64,000 nucleotides of DNA from Himantopus leucocephalus. Lineage: Eukaryota > Chordata > Aves > Charadriiformes > Recurvirostridae. Location of the stretch: NCBI GenBank assembly GCA_003993805.1, contig RSEF01000020.1, positions 3,520,292 to 3,584,291 on the forward strand, read 5' to 3'. Positions 38,327-47,322 of the stretch are shown here, piece after piece; the stretch's first letter is position 1; every line of letters starts with the position of its first letter. The notes under the pieces are model-generated. The model saw nothing but the letters and a program-made list of their open reading frames with translations, did not search any database and was not told where the DNA came from. The translations under genes and the position numbers were made by a program.

Positions 38327-38327
38327 N
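38327..38327. other. single-N assembly join at an A-run
   Basis: One N lies between a pyrimidine-rich stretch ending TTTCCA and a run of about 16 A. It is probably a contig join at a homopolymer, so the length of the A-run and the contiguity of the two sides are unreliable. Confidence 0.8.
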
Positions 38328-38369
38328 AAAAAAAAAAAAAAAAGCACATGCATCTTTTCCAGGCTAAAG

Positions 38370-38720
38370 GGACAGTGGTGCCCCGCAGTAGCCAGGGAAT
38401 CCCGGGCTGTCCCTGCGGCGTGGCAGCCAGCCTGCCGCCACCCTCACCCCGGCGCTGGGGCTCAGGGCACCCAGGGGTGCAGCTGGGGACCCGCCACCCC
38501 AAAACGCGTCTCCCAGCCTGGCAAGCTCTCGGAAGGAGCTTTTCGGTGGGGGAAGGAGGGTCCCGCCGCACTTGCCGTGCGTGGGGCTTTGTCCCCCTCT
38601 GGTGACCGGCTCCGAGAAGCGCAGCGCCGGCTGCGGCGCAAACTGGGGCTACCATCCGCCTGGGCTGGGCTCAGCCCGCGAAGGCAAGACAGGCTGAGAG
38701 ACATGGTCACAGCACGGTTT
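38370..38720. other. CpG-island-like GC-rich block beside a gap
   Basis: About 26 CpG dinucleotides occur in roughly 300 bp, the densest CpG cluster in the window, in strongly GC-rich sequence. It begins just after an A-run with a single-N join and ends in a GAAA-rich tract running into a 100-N gap. Such blocks next to gaps are typical of incompletely assembled avian promoters and first exons. A GC-rich retroposed sequence with an A-rich tail is another reading. Frames through it resemble no known protein. Confidence 0.45.
38593..38605 (-). promoter_or_regulatory. CTCF-like motif
   Basis: CCCCCTCTGGTGA fits the reverse complement of the CTCF core (YGCCMYCTRSTGG) with two mismatches, inside the CpG-rich block. 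Motif evidence only. Confidence 0.22.
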
Positions 38721-38795
38721 AAAAAAGAAAAAAGAAAAAAAGAAAAAAAGAAAAGAAAAAAAAGAAGAAAGAAGAAAGAAGAAAGAAGAAAGAAG
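38721..38795. repeat. GAAA/GAA-rich purine tract ending at a gap
   Basis: A roughly 75-bp stretch of A and G only, grading from A-rich GAAAA units to regular GAAAGAA units. It runs directly into the gap, so its real length is unknown. The array is the likely reason the assembly broke here. Confidence 0.92.
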
Positions 38796-38895
38796 NNNNN
38801 NNNNNNNNNNNNNNNNNNNNNNNNNNNNNNNNNNNNNNNNNNNNNNNNNNNNNNNNNNNNNNNNNNNNNNNNNNNNNNNNNNNNNNNNNNNNNNN
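38796..38895. other. assembly gap, 100 N
   Basis: Exactly 100 N, a placeholder length. The left side is a purine microsatellite; the right side resumes in ordinary unique sequence. The missing sequence may hold more of the CpG-rich block or the array. Confidence 0.98.
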
Positions 38896-39420
38896 GCTCA
38901 ACTCAAAAAACGTGTGGTTACGAAAAAGCTCGGTGCAACATAACCTCCCTGGGGCAGGGACCAAGCCAAGGCTGGTTTTGCACTTGCCCCAGAAGGACTG
39001 TAAGCAGAGATACTGCTCCGGGTCTGAAAATCCCCACAGTAAGCAGGCGAGGCTCTGCTTCTCCGGGAAATAAATTGTATCTGTGAAGATTTTGTACCTG
39101 CAGAGCAAGATGCCAATCACCAGCCCCTGGGGAAGGTATCGCTGCTCCTCGGAAGGCTGTGTCTGAAGGAGGCACTTCACCCCACTTCTGATGGGAGTTA
39201 GGAAAGGCGGGATAGTTCCCACTGAAAGCACAAACCATCCTCAGAGAAAGGTAAACCCCCAGTTTTCCATTAAAGAAAGTTTTGTATGACATTTTTAGAC
39301 CAAACCAACTTTTAATCTACATAAAGAACTGGAGATACGAGCATTAGCAGAGGAAGAATTTAGTGAGGGGATTCCTCATCTATGTTTTCCAAAGTCTTTT
39401 CATTCCAATAATGAAAAAAA
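38896..39420. other. non-coding stretch, no gene seen
   Basis: Minus-strand frames of 124 codons (38918-39292), 72 codons and one crossing the gap overlap. No recognisable homology. The right end is AT-rich. Confidence 0.55.
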
Positions 39421-39466
39421 AAAGTTTCAAATTTTTGTAAGTANAAGTTTCAAATTTTTGAAAGTA
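39421..39466. repeat. about 22-bp direct repeat around a single N
   Basis: AAGTTTCAAATTTTTG plus AAGTA occurs on both sides of the N at 39444, differing at one base (GTAAGTA versus GAAAGTA). This is the same pattern as at 13942 and 33280, on a smaller scale: an unmerged contig overlap. Confidence 0.85.
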
Positions 39467-41600
39467 TTAATTAGAAGACAGAGTGGAAAAGTTCCACCTT
39501 GCAAGTCTCAAGTATTATCATTTTTAAAATCTTCTGTTGTATGTGCAACTTTAAGCCTGAAAAATGCTACAAGTTTAACAACAAAAAATAACCTTTTTGG
39601 TTATCGTTTTTAAGAAGAAGATGCAATCAATAACCATATCATATGTTTGGGGTTCTTTTGCCATCTTGAGGGAAATGTTGAGAAACAAATATGGGTGGAT
39701 TTGGTTAAAATTATTTGGAAAATGGCCCAAGGCTTGGCACAGCCCCGTCACTCACAGGCAAAGCTTCTCACTTTAACAACAGTCTTTGTGGGCAGGTGCA
39801 TTTGGGTATACGTGATTTTGTTTTTCAGAAGCAAACTCAAAGCCATTTAAAAATACATTTTAGAGCTAAGTGGAGCATTTTCCTAGATGCCTTTCCATTC
39901 CCTGAAATCCCTGGCATTTGAGGGTTTAGCTGTATCAATATAGAGAATAAGGTAGGGAAGTCAAAGGCCAAGCACAAAACCTTGTTGCAACTAAAGCGAT
40001 CAATGGAGCCTCGCCATCATCTTCAGCAGAGCTGAGATTTCACACGATTTACATAATTTTTGTGGGATTAAAAGACTTTCAAGAAAGTCTCAGCGCTCAC
40101 TGCTCCTCTGACATCCACAGCACCACACAGAGGCGAAAGCCACCTGGAATAGGGGCAACTTTTTCCATTGGGTTTCATGGGGTTTTGCATTTGGGATCGC
40201 AGAGCCTTGTGAAACAACAATGAACTCACCGCTCTAAAGACTTTTGGCTTACAGACAAGAGCCCAGGAACGAGGCGATCTGCAGATGCTTCTTTATGTTC
40301 TAATACTGTCACAGATATTTTTCCTTGAATATTCAAAAAATGCTTATAACAGGGTTTTTGTTGTTGCTTTTTCTCAAGTGGAAGAAAACCTTGTAACCCG
40401 GCTTGGGTACTGCTTTTGTACAGGGAAAATGTTCACATTTGTGTCACCTCCCATCCCTAACTGCTTTGTTGACAGCACTATCCTGTCTTTAAATCCACAA
40501 TTTGGAAGTTTTCTAAACCTTTCATTGCTCTTGAAACCACTTCTTTTAAGGGGACCCTGCAAGGAAGAGGTCTGATTCACACTTCCATCATCTTTCTCAT
40601 TTGCTTCAGAAGATCAGGAGGTTTTTCCTCCGTCCTTCCCTGGTAAACTCTTTGTGCAACCTGTCCGTACTGTTCTGCAAGCCTGCATTGGTCATGCTAG
40701 AAAGACTGTCCTGCATAAATCACTGAAGTTCAGTACTGAAGGGGTGGCAAGGGCTCACACGGTGAGAAATGTCACCTCACCCACACCCCTACCCTGCAGT
40801 AGGGTCCCGGAGTTTCTCCAGGTCAGTGAGAGCAGCTCTGCGGAGCTTTTGGGAGAAGCTCCTCTCAGCAGATCTGGTGTAGCATCACAAGAAATAAGGC
40901 ATTGCAAGGATTTGTGCATTCCCAGCCCATGTCTGCTGGCTGCAATAAGGAGGTGCTGGGTTAACTGCATCCATCCTCAGGCAATGGTAGGAAACAGCAT
41001 TTCCCCATCCCTTTTTTTTTTTCCCCCCAGTTTCTCTGTTTATGGCTGTGCCTGTTTGTTTCATGAGAGGTGGTGTCCTCTAGTGGTTCCTTTCCGCACA
41101 AGAAACACCAGCTTCCTTGGCTAATTTATGTCAGTTGCATTGTAAAAGCATTTCAGGGAAGGAAAACCACAAACTTTTGACAGGACTCAAAGGAATGGAA
41201 AAATAGATGACATTCTTCTCCTTCATTTATGTACTTAAAAGTTACAGCAAAATTCAGTCTGCCCTAATATTAAGGAAATTTTATGAAAGGTAACAAACAG
41301 CAGCATCATTCAATATTTTTGAAGTGATGGCTTTCTATAAATATAGAAAAAATCAGAAATAGCCAGTAGAACTATTAATTAAAATGTGAAAGCAGATAAA
41401 TAATGAATAGCAGTGTCATGTATTCATTAAGAGTCTACAAATGAAAAATATCTCTCCCGGTTATTCCTTTGATGAATCTAGCCCAAATATACTTGAACTG
41501 CAACATAAAAAATTCAGGATGCTCGTATTTCATTCTGTATCAGCCATTCTCAGATCCCCAAATCTCAAAGCCAAGAACTGCAAATGTCTAATCACAGCAT
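39467..41600. other. non-coding stretch, no gene seen
   Basis: The longest frame is 156 codons (40654-41124, plus), without recognisable features. The 41200-41440 part is AT-rich with TTAATTAAA-type cores and could be an additional conserved element. A T-run followed by C lies at about 41011-41029. Confidence 0.55.
41074..41086 (-). promoter_or_regulatory. CTCF-like motif
   Basis: TGTCCTCTAGTGG fits the reverse complement of the CTCF core (YGCCMYCTRSTGG) with a single mismatch (T for C at position 3). It lies 0.7 kb left of the CR1 fragment. Motif evidence only. Confidence 0.3.
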
Positions 41601-41680
41601 TGACACTGACCTCTTTCTCTAGCCTTGGACAAGTCATTTAACCTGCCATGGTCTTAAGACAAGAATGTCTCTGATAAACC
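41601..41680 (+). repeat. MIR-like fragment
   Basis: An ACACTGACCTC block, then AGCCTTGGACAAGTCATTTAA and CCTGCCATGG, matches the MIR segment 'gctgtgtgaccttgggcaagtcacttaacctctctg'. It is short and diverged, and lies just left of the younger CR1 insertion. Confidence 0.45.
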
Positions 41681-41783
41681 CTTATGAAGGTGTGCATAAT
41701 TTTGTCAAGTTGAGAGACCCTCGCAAGGAGGGCAGGTCGCTAGCGTGGGGTGCAGGGCTGTGGATGGAAACATCAGTGTTTGG

Positions 41784-42181
41784 TCATAGAATCATAGAAT
41801 GGTTTAGGCTGGAAGGGACCTTGAAGATCATCTAGTTCCACCCCCCTGCCCTGGGCAGGGACACCTCCCACCAGCCCAGGTTGCTCCAAGCCCCGTCCAA
41901 CCTGGCCTTGAACACCTCCAGGGATGGGGCAGCCACAGCTTCTCGGGGCAACCTGCGCCAGGGGATCACCACCCTCACAGGGAAACATTTCTTCCTGATC
42001 TCTAATCTAAATCTCCCCTCTTCCAGTTTGAAGCCATTCCCCCTTGTCTTATCACTACATGCCCTTGCAAAAAGTCCCTCTCCAGCTTTCTTGTAGGCCC
42101 CCTTCAGATACTGGAAGGCTCCTATAAGGTCTCCCTGGAGCTTTCTCTTCTCCAGGCTGAACACCCCCAACTCTCTCAGAT
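41784..42181 (-). repeat. CR1 LINE 3' fragment, 5'-truncated (avian type)
   Basis: The left end reads CATAGAATCATAGAATGG, the reverse complement of the CR1 3' terminal ATTCTATG repeats, followed by GGCTGGAAGGGACCTTG and AGATCATCTAGTTCCA. The rest continues collinearly with the avian CR1 3' region, through GGGCAGGGACACCTCCCACC and CCTTGAACACCTCCAGGG, up to ACCCCCAACTCTCTCAG. It is about 400 bp, 5'-truncated as nearly all CR1 copies are. The low divergence makes it the youngest transposable element here. A minus-strand 112-codon frame crosses it and is only repeat-derived. Confidence 0.95.
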
Positions 42182-42555
42182 TGGTCCAAGGACTCCTGAG
42201 AGCTGAGGCTACGTCTTGCTTATTCAGGGGATCATCTTAGAAAGACAAGAAGGTCCCACATCTCCCGCTTGCTCTGGCTATTTGCTTTGCGGCAATCCCA
42301 TGGACTTGTAACTGAAAAACCAGCAGGTAGAAATCTATACTGTTCACCCTGTCCTGGCTCTCGGCAAACACATTTGTTCCTTACACTATTTTCAGTTTAG
42401 ACACAGAGATACCAGCTAGAGCCAAACCAGCCACACTGCCGGCCTCTGCCTCACCAGCAAGATCAGCCACAACTGTCATGGTCCACCACTGCCGTTAATC
42501 CAGGGGTCTGGTTCTTCCTTACCATCACAACTGCACGCTGGCCCAGAACCAGGGC
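42182..42555. other. spacer between two CR1 fragments
   Basis: Unique sequence without recognised repeat or open frame of note. It separates the minus-strand and plus-strand CR1 fragments, which point away from each other. Confidence 0.6.
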
Positions 42556-42707
42556 AGTGGTGGAGTCCCCATCCCTGGAGGTATTTGAGGGTCATGTAGA
42601 TATAGTGCTCAGGGACATGGTTTAGTGGTGGGCTTGTCAGTGTTCGGTTAATGATTGGACTAGATGATCTTATAGGTCTTTTCCAACCTAGGAGATTCTG
42701 TGATTCT
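42556..42707 (+). repeat. second CR1 LINE 3' fragment, older subfamily
   Basis: Plus-strand order: GTGGTGGAGTCCCCATCCCTGG, written here in part as its TGGAGTCCCCATCC core, then GGTATTTGAGG, GTGCTCAGGGACATGG, GGACTAGATGATCTTATAGG, TCTTTTCCAACC and the terminal GATTCTGTGATTCTG. This is the 3' end of a different CR1 subfamily from the copy at 41784, with the characteristic 'tggtttagtggtgg' segment, and it is more diverged. Confidence 0.92.
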
Positions 42708-43634
42708 GAACACTTCCAATTTATAGGTGAATCCCTTACATTTTAAAAGTTTAATGATAGGGAAGGATTACAGCATATTATTCAAGTTTTAGAAAGAGTG
42801 GAAAGATCTCACTACAGCAGTAGAGGGACTGAGCCTTGCAGCAAGGAAGGGAGCTACAGGGAAGGGGTGATTTGGACAGCCATGGAAGAGAAGGCTTCTG
42901 TATTTATTCTGCATTGTTCCCAGCGGTACAGCTTCCCCAGAGCCATCTCAACAGCATGCTTTCTCTTCCATCTTATGGAAGTCAGATTACCGTTGCTTAT
43001 TCAATCAATGGCTTTTCTATTGCAATTATTGACAAAATTCCAAACCCTGACCACCACTGGGGAGAATGTTATGATATCAAAACCTACAAGACCTTTTGGA
43101 GACCAGCCCATGGCTTCATAGTGAGAATGGCCATGACGTGTAGTCTTCGTCATATCACTGTCACCCTCAGCGGGATTTGGGTCTGTGACCTGACCCTTCT
43201 CTAGCAGACTACGACTTCGAGCCCTACTTACAGGAATAACCATCTGCAGCAGATGGGGGCCTTCCCCTAACCACTTGTGCTCAGCACAGTACCATCAGTG
43301 CACTGGATGTATCTTGGGACCCCGTCAAGCAAAGGAAGCACATGGCAACAAGGACGCATAGCACTGCTGGGGGGAGAGGGAGAAGAGAGCTACAGGCCTG
43401 TATCTCCCAGATGAATCTCTCTTTGTGCAAGGTAGGTTAAAGACAGGAAAGAATGGGTCCACTTGCTGCATTATATAAATACATTTAAAATAAACCTACA
43501 GAGATATACGTGTATAACACACTAATGTTGCTTCTTTGTTAATATGTTTTCCAAAAGCACCTAAGCTCCTTTTGAAGAACCAGAATGTCACTGAAATCCA
43601 AGGTCAGCCTTGGTCCAAAGTGATCCCAGCACTA
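42708..43634. other. non-coding stretch, no gene seen
   Basis: A 122-codon plus-strand frame (42836-43204) overlaps a 107-codon frame in another phase and an 80-codon minus frame. None is recognisable. AT-rich sequence lies at 43460-43545. Confidence 0.55.
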
Positions 43635-43730
43635 AACACCCCTCCCCCCCAAACAAAAACACCCTCAAAACAACCAAAAGAAGACAAAATGAAAAAAAAA
43701 AACCCCACAACCAAACCCCAAAACAGCTGC
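43635..43730. repeat. low-complexity A/C-rich tract
   Basis: C-runs and A-runs alternate (CCCCTCCCCCCC, AAACAAAAAC, an 11-A run, AACCAAACCCC). It causes Lys/Pro/Thr-rich chance frames on the plus strand. Confidence 0.8.
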
Positions 43731-44160
43731 CACGTCACTATTCTACAACACAAGTAGCTACAACGCAGAGTCTTCTTCACGGAGCCTCGGCAGCGGCTGT
43801 CACCGCAGGCTGGTCCCTCCTCCCGCCCCACTGTGGGCCCAAGGCACTGTGCAGAGGGGAAGCAGGAGGGCAAAGGGGCACTGAAGCCTCCGGCCACGGC
43901 CAGGGGATGTCTCAGCCCAGCGATTCTTTTTGCTCACACAGAAAACGTTTTCACTAAACATTAAAATAAGGTTCCTGAAGTGTACCGGCAGTTGTTAATA
44001 AAAGACATGCTTTCCCCTGGGGTTTGTCAGCTCTGCACTTCAAAGCTCATTTTACACACAGGCTGACGCTGTATTTTAAAAAGGGAATGTTAACATGAGC
44101 TCTTTAGTCAGATGAATAAAAGCATCAAGAACCCTCTCTCTCCTTCCCCCTCCCATCAAA
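43731..44160. other. non-coding stretch, no gene seen
   Basis: The GC-richer start (43770-43920) is crossed by chance frames; the remainder is AT-rich. No repeat family was recognised. Confidence 0.55.
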
Positions 44161-44228
44161 TTAAAAACAAAAAAAAAAAAAAAANAAAAGAAAAACACAA
44201 AAACCCCCAAAAATAACCCCAACAAACC
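44161..44228. repeat. A-rich tract with a single-N join
   Basis: An A-run of about 15 is interrupted by N at 44185 and continues as AAAAG and A/C-rich sequence. The N probably marks an unresolved homopolymer length or contig join. The A-run length is unreliable. Confidence 0.85.
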
Positions 44229-45800
44229 AGCAGTGTCTCACGGTTTTAACATTACAATTGTTTTTCTGCTATATCTTCACTCCTCTGATTTGCTCCCTGG
44301 ACTTGCGCTGCCCCACCAGCATCACCCCTCTGCTCTCCCGGCTCCAAACTCCCCCGGCAGGGGCAGCCCTCAGCTCCCGCCTGGCTTTGTGTTTGAGGTC
44401 TTCCAGGCAGGACCTCACCTGCAGCTTCACAGACATCCAGAGCACTTCAGCCTGGCCACCACAAACAGGCGTGCGTCCTACGCTTTGGGTTGAGACGTCC
44501 CGACACACCACAAAGCTCCCGGGGTGCCTTTCGTTCAAGCAGAGGACAGCTGATATTTGCTCGCAGCAAAACTTAGGGAACACTTTCCAAGAACAGAGAG
44601 GGTGGTTTGCTGGTGTTATCACCATCCAAGTGCTCTTCCTTCCAATTAAAAAGGAAGTTTAAAGGCTAGGCAAAGAGCGTACTAGCATCCCAGTTCCTAA
44701 ACAAAGCCACGGGGAGACACTGGAAGGGGGAGGCAGGAACACACCCAGTGTAGGGAAAATTCAAATCCCAACCTCTATGAATAGGATTTTTTTCTTCCAT
44801 AATCACAAAACAGAAAACAAGACCAGATGACACAGACCAAGGAATGAGACTTAATAACCAGTTGCCCAAAGGGTGTTTGACTGCCTCACTATTTTTTCTG
44901 TTAAACAAAGGTTGATACTGATGCGGGCTGTCTCAGACAGATGTGCTGGAGTTGGAGACCACAGCCCAGACATATGAAGGGCTGGAGATGCCCATTACCT
45001 GGTGTGCATTTACCTCATACCTCTTGTTCAAGTTGCTCTGCGAAAGCTGTCGTCTCACTCCCTTCTTCACCACCAGGCTCTCCAACTGCTGCTGTTCATA
45101 GTGGGTACAAAAGGCAACACAGACCTACCATCCCAGCATGGCTATGGTGGTCCAGAACCATCTCAAACCCACTGCTATGGGGTTTCACGCCTACGAGAGC
45201 TCCTGGGCAGCCTACCTCCAGCAACACCTCCCAGCCCTGCTTAGAAAGGAACTGCTTTCTCCTCTCACTTTCACCCTTTGTTTTTAACAATGCTCATCTT
45301 TGGACAAAGCCCAAGTTCCCACAACCATGAGCTTTCAGCTGAAGCATAACATTAGCACGACGCTGTGCTATCCAGCACAGCTAACTTCACCTTCGGGCTT
45401 CCTTGCCAGGACCTTTTGGAGGTTGTCTCCCACCAAGATCAACGGCACCTCCATGGAGGTTATCTCCTGCAAGAAGGCCTTGGCCCCAGCAAGCCGCATC
45501 AAGAGGACCCAGCCCTCAGCTCCCGTATCATCGGCGCTTCAGGCTCCACAAGCCACAGCCAGGGTGAAGACACCTGATTTAAGGGCTGCAGTACTGCAGG
45601 CAGCAACACAATTCAAGCAAAACTGGCTGACTAGGCACATGGAAAGAGCCAGGCTCCTTTTATGACCAGAGGAGAAACCCCTCCCGACATTAATTCAGAG
45701 CATATAAATTAGGTGCTGTCTGCTGGTAGGGATAAAATGCGGGAGAGATGTAGGGTCTCAAGCAAAGGACAACTCTTGAAGCCATGAAATCAAAAGAGAA
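44229..45800. other. non-coding stretch, no gene seen
   Basis: Frames reach 134 codons (44258-44662, plus), 129 codons (44941-45330, plus) and 121 codons (45300-45665, plus). They overlap other frames and show no recognisable domain. No repeat family was recognised. Confidence 0.55.
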
Positions 45801-46060
45801 TTAAAAGAAAAATATATTACTTCTAGTTATTTGGACAGTTAATTACAATGATATATATGTATATTAAGCTTCTATTTATTGTAATTACTGAATAATTTAC
45901 ATCAATGTGCAGTTGACAGAAATTGTATAAAGAAATGAGAATGATTTTAAATTATTTTAAGTGCGTTGAATGTGTGAGAAATATTTGTTAAGATATATTG
46001 AAAGATTCTAAATCTAATTATAACAGTGAGTCACAGAAAGCTCTGTTTAGGCTAACGTTT
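45801..46060. other. AT-rich block with homeodomain-type inverted repeat
   Basis: Strongly AT-rich unique sequence. TAATTACAAT at 45840-45849 and ATTGTAATTA at 45878-45887 form perfect 10-bp inverted arms 28 bp apart, each holding a TAATTA homeodomain core. GAGTCAC (AP-1-like) lies at about 46028. No frame or repeat family explains the block. It is a candidate developmental enhancer or, less likely, a small hairpin-forming element. Confidence 0.35.
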
Positions 46061-46528
46061 TTTTCTAGCAGTTAGATAGTGGTTGACGATGCAATTGCAC
46101 TCTTATGTGCAAGGTCTTTGCAACCAAGATAATTTTTTACTGAAAAATAATCAGAAAACATAATATGTGAGAAGTAGTTATATTCATTTTTTTCTGTCAT
46201 TTTCTCCAGACACGTTTTGTAGCTCCAGTGCAGGTCTCTGCGCAACAAAACAGGTAGGGTGAAGTGGGAAGAAAAAGGAAGGAAAAGAGCCAAGACAAGC
46301 AATTAATGCACGGTGACTCTCCTCAGAGAGGATTATCCCAGTCTCCATCAGAGGAGCGTGCAGTTAAGGTTAATTTCAAATGGAAGAATAATCTCACACA
46401 TGAGAGTAAGAAGATTAAAAGGCAAAAGGCAGAATAAAAATTCTTAATGACATTTTGTTTGTTTTCCAAATCTCATGATTTAAAGATTATGATTCAGTGG
46501 GTTGTGGGGATTTTTTCTTTCAATTTCT
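46061..46528. other. non-coding stretch, no gene seen
   Basis: AT-rich, frames under 80 codons, no recognised repeat. Confidence 0.6.
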
Positions 46529-46545
46529 CCCCCCCCCCACCCCCA
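46529..46545. repeat. C-run
   Basis: About 11 C, one A, then 5 C. It is a homopolymer whose length should not be trusted. Confidence 0.85.
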
Positions 46546-47260
46546 ATTTCCTGAGCTGGCAGCATTGTGGCTTTGGAGCAGCAGCCAAAACCTCTTTAGA
46601 AAAGATAGTCTTTAGACAAAGGCCAAGTTCCCTCACTCCGACATCCAAGAACCTGCCCTGGCTCAACCTTGCACCTGGTGGGAATCAAGCTGCTGTCAGC
46701 CAAGCCAGCTAACCCCAGGAGACTGGAACCAGGAAGGCAAAGGGGGCCTTGGTGTCAACGTCCAAAGGAAGCAACTCTCCAAGTCACCTTGAAGCCGGTG
46801 TATTCCTTCCAAGAGCTGGCAGGCTGCATCAGTTCTGCCTGCCCCACTTTTTTCTTTTGCTTTTCCACTTGGACCAGACTGCCAGGAGATCTGGTGGGCC
46901 AGGCTGCCCAGCCTGTCCGAATGCCAGTCATCTTTGAAGAGGATCATTTAGATAATTAACAACAGCTAGAATTTGAATAGTTAAGATTTATCAGTGAATT
47001 AGGAAATAGCAGATGAAAAATCAAAGACCATTCTATCACTCACTAATAATAAATGTTTCTCTCTAGAAAATGAAAATCTTATGCAAAGAAGCATTCATTA
47101 TCATCCATCACGGGTGCTTCTGCAGAATCAGTCTTTTGCTGTACCTTGGGATGGCACGATCCCAGAGATGCAGCAGTCTACCACTTGTTTTGAAATAAGC
47201 AAATTCTCCTTAAATCTTTATCACACGCTGACTTCCCTTACTCATTTACAGCAAGTGCAT
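46546..47260. other. non-coding stretch, no gene seen
   Basis: Frames of 96, 83 and 62 codons overlap at 46670-46960 and are not recognisable. AT-rich at 46960-47080. Confidence 0.6.
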
Positions 47261-47322
47261 CTCCACTGAATTCCATAAGGTTGTTGCTGTTGACTTCCAT
47301 CAACAGGAGAACGCTTCAGGCC
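47261..47322. repeat. old amniote palindromic interspersed repeat (unnamed)
   Basis: CTCCACTGAATTCCATAAGG, GTTGCTGTTGACTTCCATC, then AGGAGAACGCTTCAGGCC follow the near-palindromic pattern 'ctcccattgaagtcaatggg..ttgccattgacttcaatggg..agga..ggcc'. It is weaker than the copy at 19670. Recognition is from memory only. Confidence 0.4.

Noticed and set aside
38307..39231. 259-codon (plus) and 170-codon (minus) frames crossing the gap
   Set aside because: They are open only because N codons are read as unknown residues and because the GAAA tract encodes Lys/Arg or Phe/Ser runs.
40295..40320. TAATACTGTCACAG as a miR-200/429-like seed
   Set aside because: Only the first part matches, the remainder does not, and no hairpin partner was seen nearby.
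41832..42170. 112-codon minus frame
   Set aside because: Entirely inside the CR1 3' untranslated-type region; not a gene.
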